The notes under the pieces are model-generated. The model worked only from the letters and a program-made list of their open reading frames with translations, had not been told where the DNA came from and made no database searches. Shown here piece by piece: positions 25,385 through 34,469 of a DNA stretch of 64,000 nucleotides; the stretch's first letter is position 1; each line of letters opens with the position of its first letter. The stretch comes from Deltaproteobacteria bacterium (lineage in GTDB: Bacteria; Desulfobacterota; GWC2-55-46), in assembly GCA_016177845.1 (NCBI GenBank), contig JACOUO010000016.1, positions 176,928 to 240,927 on the forward strand, given 5' to 3'. The position numbers were made by a program, and so were the translations under genes.

Positions 25385-28300
25385 ATGGGGAATAAATTGA
25401 GGAAAACAGGGATTGAGATTATAGGAGATGTGCCCTGGGGCGCTCATTTCTCTCAATTTTATCAGTCAAAACAAGACCTTATCGATATCCTCGTCCCGTA
25501 CTTCAAGACAGGCCTTGAAAATAATGAATACTGCATTTGGATTACTTCAGAACCCTTAACCACCGATGACGCCCTTGCGGCAATGAGGGCGGCAATCCCT
25601 GATTTTGACATTTTCCTCTCAAATGGCCAGATAGAGATACTCCCCTACAATGAATGGTATTACAAGGCAGACGGTTTCAATGCCCAAAGAGTGTTGAACG
25701 GATGGCTTGAAAGGTATGATAAGGCCGTTTCCAGGGGATTTGACGGCATGAGGCTTACCGGCAATACCTTCTGGCTCCAAAAAAGAGACTGGGTGAGTTT
25801 CAAAGACTATGAAAAAGAGGTAGACGAAAAGCTTGGGAGCTACAGGATAATAGCCCTTTGCACCTACCCCGTTGACAGGTGCAGTGCGGCTGACCTTATA
25901 GATGTTATCTCAAACCATCAGTTGGCGCTTATCAAAAAAGATGGTAAATGGGATTTTATAGAAGGCTCAGAGCATAAGTTTACGGAACAGGATTTGCGGG
26001 ATAAAGAAAAAAAGTACCGGTTTATCTCTGAGCTTACCTCGGATTTTGTTTTTTCTCTCAAAATCAATCCTGAAGGACTGCTCAACCTTGAATGGATTAC
26101 GGATGGGGCGTTCAGGATATCAGGGTATTCATTTGAAGAAATAGACAGGCAGGATAAATGGAAGAATATAATCCATCCTGAAGATTATAACGGTCTCATG
26201 GAATTTATCTCCGATGTCTTTGAAGGGGGTTCAGGGAATTTTGAGTTCCGCCTCAGAACAAAGGATGGTGCGTTGATATGGCTCGGGGTTCAGTTAATGC
26301 CCGAGTGGGATGAAGCATGCCAGGTAATCGGAATAACCGGCGCAGGCAAAGAGATTACAGGGCGCAGGAAGGCTGAGGCAGGCCTGCTCGAATCAGAGCG
26401 AAAGTTCAGGGGGCTTTATGAATCAATAAAGGACGGCCTTGTTCAAACAGATATGAAGGGCCGGATTCTGGATTGCAATCAGGCTTACCAGGACATGCTC
26501 GGTTATACAAAGGAAGAGATAAAAAAGCTCACTTACATCGATATCACACCTGAAAAATGGCACGAACCTGAAGAAAAGATTGTTGCCAAAATCATTTCAA
26601 ACGGTTACTCCAATGTTTATGAAAAAGAATATATAAGGAAAGACGGTTCTATCTTTCCTATCAGCATCAGGGTCTGGCTTGTCAGGGGTGAAAAGGATGA
26701 GCCCGCAGGCATGTGGGGAATAATAAGAGACATTACAGAGCGCAGGCAGGCCCAGCAGGAACTCCTGAGGAGCCGCGCAAGCCTCTCGGAAGCCCAGAGG
26801 ATAGCACGCCTTGGCAACTGGGACTGGGACCTTGTAAATAAGAATCTTTATTGGTCTGATGAGATATACAGGATTTTCAATATCAGCCCTGATGACTTCA
26901 GCTCCAATTATGAGGCCCTTGTAAACTCAATCCATCCCGATGACCTTGAAGCAGTTGAAAGATCCGTTTACGAAGCCATCTATGATGGCAAGCCTTACAA
27001 TGTAGAGCACAGGATTATTCTGCCTGATGGCGCTGAACGGTATATCCATGAAAAAGCCGAGGTTATTTATGACGAGGCCGGAAAACCGGTCAGGATGGTC
27101 GGCACAATACAGGATGTAACCGAGCATAAGCAGTTGGAAGAAGAGCTGCGCATAGCGCGCAACAGCCTTGAAAAAAGAGTTCTCGAGAGGACTGCCGCCC
27201 TTCAAGAGTCTAATAGAAAGCTTCAGGAAGAGTTTGTCAAAAGGCAGAAGATAAGCGATGAGCTGATAATTCAATCCAGAAGGCTTGAGGCATTTTTCAG
27301 GCATACTATCACTCCTCTCGCGTTCCTTGACAGGAATTTTAATTTTATTATGGTAAGCGACAGCTATGCCAACTCCGCGGGCCGCGAGCCCTCTTTCTTT
27401 ATAGGCCGTAATCATTTCGAGCTGTATCCGTCCGAAGATAATGAAAATATATTCAGAAGCGTTGTTGAGAGAAAAAAGCCTTTTTTCGCCATAGGCAAGC
27501 CGTTCATCTATCCTGATCACCCGGAGTGGGGCGAGATTTACTGGGACTGGACCCTTGTGCCTATCCTTGACAGCAATGGCGAGGTTGAATTCCTTGTTTA
27601 CTCTCTTAAGGATGTGACGGAGCGAAAGAAGGCGGAAAAGGCCTTGGGAGAGAACCTTGAGCTCCTTCAGGGAATAATGGATAATTCAAGGGCAATTATT
27701 CATGTAAGGGACACCGAAGGCCGCTATATTATGGTAAATCGCCGTTTTGAGGCTGTTACATGCCTCAGGAGGGAGCATATAATAGGCCTTACTCATTTTG
27801 ATATCTTTCCAAAGGAAGCTGCTGAAAAACTGGTCTCCTCAGATAAGACCGTTATTGAGACAGGTATGCCCATTGAATTTGAGAACAGCATGCATTTGGG
27901 TGACGGCCCGCGCACTTTTATAACAAGTAAATTCCCCATCTTTGATTCCGCGGGCATGCTTAAGGCTGTTTGCGCCATCTCTACTGATATTACGGAAAGA
28001 AAATTGACTGAAGAGGCCCTGAGGCAGAGTGAAGAGAGATTCAGGAGCCTTGTTGAGACCTCAAGCGACTGGGTCTGGGAGGTTGACCATAATGCGATCT
28101 ATACATACGCAAGCCCAAAGGTAAAGGATGTGCTTGGTTATGAGCCTCAGGAGATAATAGGGAAATCACCCTTTGATTTCATGCCCGACCAGGAGTCAAA
28201 ACGGGTCCTTAAGATATTCAGTGAAATTGAGGCGGAAAAGAAGCCCTTTGACCTCCTTGAGAATATAAACATACACAAAGACGGGCGCGAGGTCGTAATC

Positions 28301-29554
28301 GAGACCAGCGGGACGCCTGTTTTTGATAAAAACGGGGAGTTTGCGGGCTACAGGGGCATTGACCGCGACATCACCAGCCGCAAGCTCGCGATGCAGGAGC
28401 GGGAGCGCATACAGGCGCAGTTATTTCAATCAAGGAAAATGGAGACAATCGGGAATCTTGCCGGCGGCATAGCCCATGACTTCAATAATCTGATGGTCAT
28501 CATTCAGCTCAACAGCGACCTTGCCTTGAAAAATCTCAAAAAACAGACCGCCTCCTTTAATTACCTTGAGCAGATAAGCGCTGCCGCCGAAAGGGCCTCA
28601 AATCTTACAAGGCAGCTTCTTATATTCAGCAGAAATCAGCCTACGGAAGTTAATATTTTCAATATCAACGACAGGATAACCAACCTGTTAAAGATACTTA
28701 ACAGGCTTATCTCGGAAAACATTACGATAAGGACGGAACTGGAGCCGTCCCTGTCAATGATATCCGCTGATAAAGGCAATATCGAGCAGTTGATAATGAA
28801 TATGGTCATAAACGCGAAAGATGCCATGCCAAATGGCGGCACAATTGTAATAAGGACGGAAAATGTGGACTTCGAGGGCTCTGAAGCGCAAAGGGATATC
28901 AGGGAGGGCAAGTATATTTGCCTTACGATTGAGGATACAGGCGAGGGAATGGATGAAGAGGTGTTCAAGCGGATATTTGAGCCGTTCTTTACTACCAAGG
29001 GAATCGGTAAGGGAACAGGGCTTGGGCTTGCCGTTGTCTCAAACATCGTAAAGGAGAACAAAGGCTGGGTCGATGTGAGCAGTAAACCCGGCGAAGGCTC
29101 TACATTCAAGGTGTTCCTGCCTGTCTCATCGGATGCGGCTCCGATTAACAAAAAGAAGATAAATATCAGGAAGCCTGAAGGGGGCGGGGAGAGGGTGCTC
29201 CTGATAGAAGATGAAAGGATGCTAAGAAAGAGTGTCGCGCTGGTACTTACGAAAAATGGCTACAAGGTATTTGAAGCCGAGAACGCCCAGGAGGCTGCCG
29301 AGATATTTCATAAAGAATCCGGAATGTTTGATCTAATATTCAGTGATATGATTCTAAAAGATAAGAATGGGATAGAGCTTGTGGAAGACCTCCTTGTCAT
29401 AAAACCCGATATAAGAGTAATACTCACAAGCGGATACATTGACATCGACTACCAATGGCCGATTATCAAGGAAAAGCAGTTCCTTTTTCTCCAGAAACCC
29501 TATGAAATCCCCGACCTCCTTCAGATAATGAAAACAGCCATTACCGTCGCTTAG
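25385..29554 (+). CDS. Giant hybrid histidine kinase: MEDS domain, six PAS, HisKA, HATPase, receiver
   Basis: A 1389-residue cytoplasmic sensor. Residues about 1-190 form a MEDS (DcmR-type sensory) domain: GDVPWGAHFSQFYQSKQDL, ENNEYCIWITSEPL, TGNTFWLQKRDW and LCTYPVDRCSAADLIDVI. Six PAS/PAC modules follow (about 212-335, 340-460, 470-590, 640-750, 755-880, 885-1005). The His box is [14 protein letters not shown], the ATP site NMVINAKDAMPNGG and GKGTGLGLAVV, and the receiver (about 1265-1385) has IFSDMILKDKNG and FLQKPYE. MEDS domains are linked to one-carbon or hydrocarbon sensing in methanogens and methylotrophs; the ligand here is unknown. Confidence 0.93.
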   Translation: MGNKLRKTGIEIIGDVPWGAHFSQFYQSKQDLIDILVPYFKTGLENNEYCIWITSEPLTTDDALAAMRAAIPDFDIFLSNGQIEILPYNEWYYKADGFNAQRVLNGWLERYDKAVSRGFDGMRLTGNTFWLQKRDWVSFKDYEKEVDEKLGSYRIIALCTYPVDRCSAADLIDVISNHQLALIKKDGKWDFIEGSEHKFTEQDLRDKEKKYRFISELTSDFVFSLKINPEGLLNLEWITDGAFRISGYSFEEIDRQDKWKNIIHPEDYNGLMEFISDVFEGGSGNFEFRLRTKDGALIWLGVQLMPEWDEACQVIGITGAGKEITGRRKAEAGLLESERKFRGLYESIKDGLVQTDMKGRILDCNQAYQDMLGYTKEEIKKLTYIDITPEKWHEPEEKIVAKIISNGYSNVYEKEYIRKDGSIFPISIRVWLVRGEKDEPAGMWGIIRDITERRQAQQELLRSRASLSEAQRIARLGNWDWDLVNKNLYWSDEIYRIFNISPDDFSSNYEALVNSIHPDDLEAVERSVYEAIYDGKPYNVEHRIILPDGAERYIHEKAEVIYDEAGKPVRMVGTIQDVTEHKQLEEELRIARNSLEKRVLERTAALQESNRKLQEEFVKRQKISDELIIQSRRLEAFFRHTITPLAFLDRNFNFIMVSDSYANSAGREPSFFIGRNHFELYPSEDNENIFRSVVERKKPFFAIGKPFIYPDHPEWGEIYWDWTLVPILDSNGEVEFLVYSLKDVTERKKAEKALGENLELLQGIMDNSRAIIHVRDTEGRYIMVNRRFEAVTCLRREHIIGLTHFDIFPKEAAEKLVSSDKTVIETGMPIEFENSMHLGDGPRTFITSKFPIFDSAGMLKAVCAISTDITERKLTEEALRQSEERFRSLVETSSDWVWEVDHNAIYTYASPKVKDVLGYEPQEIIGKSPFDFMPDQESKRVLKIFSEIEAEKKPFDLLENINIHKDGREVVIETSGTPVFDKNGEFAGYRGIDRDITSRKLAMQERERIQAQLFQSRKMETIGNLAGGIAHDFNNLMVIIQLNSDLALKNLKKQTASFNYLEQISAAAERASNLTRQLLIFSRNQPTEVNIFNINDRITNLLKILNRLISENITIRTELEPSLSMISADKGNIEQLIMNMVINAKDAMPNGGTIVIRTENVDFEGSEAQRDIREGKYICLTIEDTGEGMDEEVFKRIFEPFFTTKGIGKGTGLGLAVVSNIVKENKGWVDVSSKPGEGSTFKVFLPVSSDAAPINKKKINIRKPEGGGERVLLIEDERMLRKSVALVLTKNGYKVFEAENAQEAAEIFHKESGMFDLIFSDMILKDKNGIELVEDLLVIKPDIRVILTSGYIDIDYQWPIIKEKQFLFLQKPYEIPDLLQIMKTAITVA

Positions 29555-29726
29555 TCCTGCACTTAAAGCCGTATAACCTAATAATAAAATACTTGCCGCA
29601 AATCCCCGCCATTTATGGCGGAATCTTATTAATTCTATGGAAAGCCAATAGGTTTGGAACTATACTGTATAAAGGCAAAATACTTGATTTTCGAGAGTTT
29701 TCTATCTCAGGTACGGTAAGGTACAA

Positions 29727-30815
29727 ATGTCAGGCAATCTCAATACCAGCCACTATAGATCAGCCAGGTACGGGATGCTCGCCGCGCTTGCGGCGGCAAG
29801 CCTTTTTGGGATAAGCGCGCCTGTCTCCAAGCTTCTGCTTGAGAATATCCCTCCTCTTATGCTGGCAGGGCTTCTGTATATCGGGAGCTGGGCAGGTCTT
29901 GTCGTAATCGTTATTATCCGCCACCTGCTTGCAGGCGGTTCGGCCCCGAAAGAGGCGCGGCTTCGCGGCAAGGACTTCCTGTATCTTGCCGGCTCGATTG
30001 TAAGCGGAGGGTTTGCAGCCCCGGTATTCCTAATCTACGGCCTTATCAGCACGCTTGGGTCTGTAGCCTCACTGCTTCTTAACATCGAAGGCGTACTTAC
30101 GGTCATAATAGCTACTATTGTATTCAAGGAGCCTGCGGGCAAAAGGATATGGGCGGCAGCAACCAGTATGCTTCTTGCAGGGCTCATCCTTACCTATGCC
30201 CCTGATATTTCGGGCTGGTCTTTCCAATGGGGTGCGGTGCTTGTAGCCTTATCTTCGCTTATGTGGGCGATTGATAATAACCTCACAAGGCACCTTTCGC
30301 ACAGGGACCCTTATGTGATTGCCATGTATAAGGGTTTTGTGGCAGGCATTGTCAACTTCTCCATAGCATATTTTATATTAAAAGAGCCTTTGCCTGATAT
30401 TACCTATGCAACTGGCGCGATAGCATTCGGTGTTGTAGGGTACGGGGCAAGCCTCGTCTTTTTTATCTACGCCTTAAGAAACCTTGGGGCCTCGCGCACC
30501 AGCACATTTTTCGGGGCCGCGCCTTTTATCGGGGTAATAGTTTCGATTATCGTCCTTGATGAGAGGGTTAACCTTCAGATTGTCTCTGCCGCAATCCTTA
30601 TGCTTGCGGGCCTGTGGATGATACTTAAGGAATCCCACGAACATGAGCATATTCATCAGTCATTAAGCCATGAGCACAGCCACATACATGATGAGCACCA
30701 CGACCATAAACATGAAGGGGAGATAGTCGAGCCCCATTGCCACGAGCACCAACACGGGCTTCTGGTGCATTCTCATGCCCATGTCCCCGACCTCCACCAT
30801 TACCACCGACACTGA
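29727..30815 (+). CDS. EamA/DMT family transporter with histidine-rich C-terminal tail
   Basis: A 362-residue membrane protein with ten predicted helices in two EamA repeats (about residues 10-140 and 155-295). EamA features include SLFGISAPVSKLLLENI and LNIEGVLTVIIATIVF. After the last helix, a cytoplasmic tail of some 60 residues is packed with His (HEHEHIHQ, HEHSHIHDEHHDHKHEG, HSHAHVPDLHHYHRH), unlike usual DMT proteins. Such tails bind Zn, Ni or Co, so it may be a metal-linked exporter or use the tail for metal buffering. The ATG at 29727 has a GGTAAGG upstream. Confidence 0.85.
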   Translation: MSGNLNTSHYRSARYGMLAALAAASLFGISAPVSKLLLENIPPLMLAGLLYIGSWAGLVVIVIIRHLLAGGSAPKEARLRGKDFLYLAGSIVSGGFAAPVFLIYGLISTLGSVASLLLNIEGVLTVIIATIVFKEPAGKRIWAAATSMLLAGLILTYAPDISGWSFQWGAVLVALSSLMWAIDNNLTRHLSHRDPYVIAMYKGFVAGIVNFSIAYFILKEPLPDITYATGAIAFGVVGYGASLVFFIYALRNLGASRTSTFFGAAPFIGVIVSIIVLDERVNLQIVSAAILMLAGLWMILKESHEHEHIHQSLSHEHSHIHDEHHDHKHEGEIVEPHCHEHQHGLLVHSHAHVPDLHHYHRH

Positions 30816-30857
30816 TACTTGGATGAAAAAACAGTTGGTCGTTGTTTTGTTTTTAAG

Positions 30858-31045
30858 TCGCTAAAGCTCCCGCAGCCTCGGCTCGCTCGCCCTGCCTCCC
30901 TTAGGGGATGCTTCGCCATTTGCGCCCTTGGGGTTTTGTAAAGACAAAACACAAAAAAGATTGCCTCGTCGCTTCGCTCCTCGCAATGACAGCGATTTTC
31001 TCCCTCTCCCCTTGTGGAAGAGGGCTGGGGTGAGGGGGCACTTTT
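30858..31045 (-). repeat. Mosaic intergenic repeat, copy C (inverted and shorter)
   Basis: On the minus strand it matches copy B from the CCCTCACCCC segment to GCGGGAGCTTTAGCGAC, then diverges, lacking the last 90 bp. It lies between the EamA transporter and the PhoX-like gene. A further ATTGCTTC...GCAATGAC copy lies at 31101-31125. Confidence 0.8.
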
Positions 31046-31239
31046 CACCCTCCCCTTTATCCCCTCCCATCAAGGGAGGGGAATACTAAATGAAAGACAG
31101 ATTGCTTCGCTTTGCTCGCAATGACAGATTCTGTTTGTTCTGTCTTGTTTTAAAAACACACAACCAAGGGGCGTTGCGCAGAGAGCATAAGGGAGAGGGA
31201 GAGAGAACAAGTTTTGGTATCTATTATTAAAGAGCCTGA

Positions 31240-31306
31240 CACCAAACGGAGCCAATGCCCGAACCCCGGTTCGCAAAACTAAATAAGCAACACCGCTTTC
31301 TTAAGC
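31240..31306 (-). repeat. Copy of the GCGAAC-GGTTCGC hairpin repeat (family D, inverted)
   Basis: On the minus strand: AAGAAAGCGGTGTTGC, TTATTTAGTTTTGCGAACC, GGGGTTCGGGCATTGGCTCC. It matches 46633-46700 (AAGAAAGCGGTATTGC, TTTTGCGAACAGCGGGTTCG) and 22397-22443 in direct orientation. Together with copy C it fills the 30816-31340 gap; no gene is seen there. Confidence 0.7.
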
Positions 31307-31340
31307 TTCTAACTAACCAAGTGCATGGCAGCTCTGAAAA

Positions 31341-31349
31341 TGGTATAAT
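31341..31349 (+). promoter_or_regulatory. Extended -10 promoter for the PhoX-like gene
   Basis: TGGTATAAT at 31341-31349 with a perfect -10 and TGn extension; no clear -35. A CGGAGCAGG ribosome site directly precedes the ATG at 31380. Confidence 0.5.
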
Positions 31350-31379
31350 CTCCCGGTAAATAATTTTTTCGGAGCAGGA

Positions 31380-33296
31380 ATGAAGTTTTTAACGACGGCA
31401 CTTGTCTTAACCGCTTCTCTTACCTTTGCACTCCCCCAATACTCCCATTCAGCGCAGGCAATCGGGCTCTCTTTTGAAAACCTGGAGTTGCCTGAGGCAG
31501 ATGAAGGCAAGGTCTCCTTCAGGGTCACCAACAGGGCATATGTAAGCTACAGCGACGGGACGACAAAGGAATTCCCCATCTTTTACAGGACGCTTGCCAG
31601 GACAGGGGATAAGGACGCATCAGGCAATATTTTCGGGCTTAGCCATGACAGGGACGGTAAAATAATACAGACTCCCCTCACTCCCAATTGGATAAGCGCA
31701 TCCCCTGACGCAAACTCAGCCTTCAAGAGAAATAACAGGTACTATCTCCTTACCCATTTCGAGACATATCCGGGCGGCGCTTATCTGACAGAACTCCACA
31801 AGACCGAGGCTGATACCTTCCTTCCGGTTAAGTTCAGGGATATAGACTTCTCTAATGTCAACGGCACTGTGCTTAACTGCGCGGGCTCAAAGACCCCCTG
31901 GGATACCCATCTTGGAGGAGAGGAGGACTACAACTTCGATGCCTTTTATTTTGATTCAAGCACCTCTGATTATTCACCCACTCATATACTGAACTGCGAT
32001 GAGGAAAAACAGGGATTTTTCTGCGAATCCCTTGAAGGCATGAGGAGCTATCTCAAGGTCGATTCGCCTTCTGATTTGAATCCCTATGACTATGGCTATG
32101 TCGTAGAGATCTCCCTTGATAATGAAGCGTGGCCCGATATCAGAAAGCATTATGTAATGGGAAAGAGCACCCCGGAGCTTGGGCTTGTAATGCCTGACCT
32201 GAGGACAGTCTATATCACGGATGACGGCTCATATTCAGGTTTTTATATGTTTGTGGCCGAAAAGGAGAAAGACCTCTCCGCAGGCACTTTGTATATGGCA
32301 AAATGGGTGCAGAAGAGCGCGGAGAACGGCGGCAGGGCAGAGCTTAACTGGATAAGGCTTGGGCAGTCCTCAGATAAGGATGTCAGGAAAATCATCGAAA
32401 AAAGACCTCTTTTCAGCGATATATTTGATTCGGAAGCCCCTGAGAATTGCCCGAAAGGTTTCAGGCTCATAAAGGCAGGAGGAACAGGCCTGATGTGCCT
32501 GCGCCTGAAGGACGGCAGAAGCGGCTCAACCCTTTCAGAAAGGTTTGCGGATGCTGATGAGGCTCTCAAGGCAGCGGCATTCCTTGAGACCAGAAAATAC
32601 GGCTCATACCTTGGGGCTACAAGTGAATTCGGCAAGGAAGAGGGGCTTGCCTATGACCCGGATAAAAATATCCTCTACGTTGCCATAAGCTCTGTTGAGA
32701 GGTCCATGGAGCAGTCCCAGAAAGACCCTGCGGACCACATCAAACTCCCCAGGAACAGGTGCGGCGCAATCTATGCGGTCAAGTTCGGGGAGGCAACAGA
32801 TGAGCAGGGAAAACCCATTAAAAGCAAATTCGCAGGCATTGAGATGGCAGCCGTCATCTCGGGCAGGCCGTTAAAGCCGGGCCAGGAGTTCTCAGAGGAC
32901 TTCGGGTGCCACCCTGATTCAATCGCAAACCCCGATAATATCGGGGTTTTGAAGAACATTCTCTTTATCGGAGAGGATTCTACCTTTCACTTGAATAACA
33001 TGGTCTGGGCCTATGACATGGTAAAAGGCTCGCTTACAAGGATAATGACTCTTCCTACAGGGGCTGAGTCAACCGGGTCTTTTCACAGGCTTGAGGCAGA
33101 TGACAAGCTGTATATATTTACCAACATCCAGCATCCTTTTGAGGAAGTCACAAGAAATGCTTCAGGAAAACAGACCAATCAGAGGTTTATAAACAACGCA
33201 ACCGAGGAGCAACGGAGAGGTTCCGTAGGCTATGTAATGGGCCTGCCGTCTCTGAGCCCAAAGAGCATACTTAAGCTTGGCGACAGAGAGAAATAA
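31380..33296 (+). CDS. PhoX-like (DUF839) secreted phosphatase-family protein
   Basis: A 638-residue exported protein with a signal peptide (ALVLTASLTFALPQYSHSA, cleavage near residue 26). The segment LNCAGSKTPWDTHLGGEED closely follows the PhoX pattern CxGxxTPWxTxLxxEE. Later beta-propeller-like stretches include EEGLAYDPDKNILYVAIS and DFGCHPDSIANPDNI. PhoX enzymes are Ca/Fe-dependent alkaline phosphatases of the periplasm; however many DUF839 proteins have untested activities. A Sec rather than Tat signal is present (no twin Arg), unlike most PhoX. The downstream isoprenoid-synthase-like gene is 140 bases away. Confidence 0.78.
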   Translation: MKFLTTALVLTASLTFALPQYSHSAQAIGLSFENLELPEADEGKVSFRVTNRAYVSYSDGTTKEFPIFYRTLARTGDKDASGNIFGLSHDRDGKIIQTPLTPNWISASPDANSAFKRNNRYYLLTHFETYPGGAYLTELHKTEADTFLPVKFRDIDFSNVNGTVLNCAGSKTPWDTHLGGEEDYNFDAFYFDSSTSDYSPTHILNCDEEKQGFFCESLEGMRSYLKVDSPSDLNPYDYGYVVEISLDNEAWPDIRKHYVMGKSTPELGLVMPDLRTVYITDDGSYSGFYMFVAEKEKDLSAGTLYMAKWVQKSAENGGRAELNWIRLGQSSDKDVRKIIEKRPLFSDIFDSEAPENCPKGFRLIKAGGTGLMCLRLKDGRSGSTLSERFADADEALKAAAFLETRKYGSYLGATSEFGKEEGLAYDPDKNILYVAISSVERSMEQSQKDPADHIKLPRNRCGAIYAVKFGEATDEQGKPIKSKFAGIEMAAVISGRPLKPGQEFSEDFGCHPDSIANPDNIGVLKNILFIGEDSTFHLNNMVWAYDMVKGSLTRIMTLPTGAESTGSFHRLEADDKLYIFTNIQHPFEEVTRNASGKQTNQRFINNATEEQRRGSVGYVMGLPSLSPKSILKLGDREK

Positions 33297-33435
33297 AAAG
33301 ATATTCCATAGGGAAGAGAACTGTAATATAATTGCTGAAGTTTGTACCTTACGCAAAGCTTTGAAATATAATTGGAATTAAAAGCAATCGGACCTGTTCT
33401 AAACGGCGTTTTCTGTTAAAAGAAGCTTGGCTTCC

Positions 33436-34467
33436 ATGAATATCCTCGGAATAATAAAAAACATGAAAGAGCTTGCGGGCACTGTCCGCGGAGCTGACCC
33501 GCTGGGTATCCTTGAAGAAGAGCTTGCAGGCGCGCTTTCCCTTTACTGGTCAACTGCCGACAGGATACTTAAAGGCAGCGGCATAAACTTAAAGCCCCTC
33601 CCGTCAGATTTTCACTCACTTGATAAGAACTTCTTCTCAGCCCTTTTCCTGTATTCGTTCCAAAGGGCGGGTATCTCAAAAGAGCGGCGTATCTTATACG
33701 CCGCAATAAACCAGTGCTTAAGAGGCATGGTCACTGGCTGCGATAATATCCTCGATGACGAGTACAAAAAGACCCTTGATACGGACCTGCCTGAAAAAGG
33801 CACAAAGTTCAGGTCGATTATAGATATCATGGTATCTGACAGGGTGCTTTTTGAGATACTCCTGCAAAGCAGCAAAAGGGGAGATATTGCCGCAGAGCAT
33901 GTCCTTGCGGCAAGTTCTGAGACTATAAGGGCGCTTACAAGAAGCGGAGTGCAGGAAGCCTCCGAAGAAGGCGGAGTCTCTAATATACTTGAGCCTGAAG
34001 AGGTCCTAAGCTCAGTACATCATTATAAAACAGGCGTCCTCTTTAAATGCCCTTGGGCAGTGCCTGCGATAATAGAAGATATTGACCCGAACCTTATAGC
34101 AGGGCTTGGGAACGCGCTCTATGATATCGGCATGGGCTGCCAGATAATGGACGATATGACAGACCTTTCATCCGATATCGAGAAGAGCAGGCACAACTAT
34201 GTAGTTTCCCTTATATACCATGATTCAGACCCCGCAGAGAGCGGAAAACTTCAGGCCCTTATGGTGTCAGGCCTTGTGGATAATGAAAAATCCTCTCTTA
34301 TGATGCAATTCCCCCGCGCAAGGACAACGGCAGCCAAGGCCTCATTGAAGTACCTTTACAGCGGCCTCGGGGCTTTGCTGGACCCCAGACATCAATTTCT
34401 TACTGAACCTGCAATTCAATTCCTGGCCAACCGGATTGGCGCACAGCGCTTTATATCAGGTATCTGA
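33436..34467 (+). CDS. Class I polyprenyl-synthase-like protein (divergent)
   Basis: About 343 residues, all-helical. Two Asp-rich motifs typical of trans-isoprenyl diphosphate synthases are seen: GCDNILDDEYKKTLDTD (first, about residue 100) and GMGCQIMDDMTDLSSDI (second, about 235). YKTGVLFKCPWAV corresponds to the KTG motif that lies between them. The N-terminal GKRxRP isopentenyl-binding motif is not evident, so chain elongation is uncertain; it may be a head-to-head or hydrolase-like relative. I choose the ATG at 33436 with AGAAG upstream over a TTG nine bases earlier. It is followed, 2 bases from its stop, by the ABC permease gene. Confidence 0.75.
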   Translation: MNILGIIKNMKELAGTVRGADPLGILEEELAGALSLYWSTADRILKGSGINLKPLPSDFHSLDKNFFSALFLYSFQRAGISKERRILYAAINQCLRGMVTGCDNILDDEYKKTLDTDLPEKGTKFRSIIDIMVSDRVLFEILLQSSKRGDIAAEHVLAASSETIRALTRSGVQEASEEGGVSNILEPEEVLSSVHHYKTGVLFKCPWAVPAIIEDIDPNLIAGLGNALYDIGMGCQIMDDMTDLSSDIEKSRHNYVVSLIYHDSDPAESGKLQALMVSGLVDNEKSSLMMQFPRARTTAAKASLKYLYSGLGALLDPRHQFLTEPAIQFLANRIGAQRFISGI

Positions 34468-34469
34468 AG

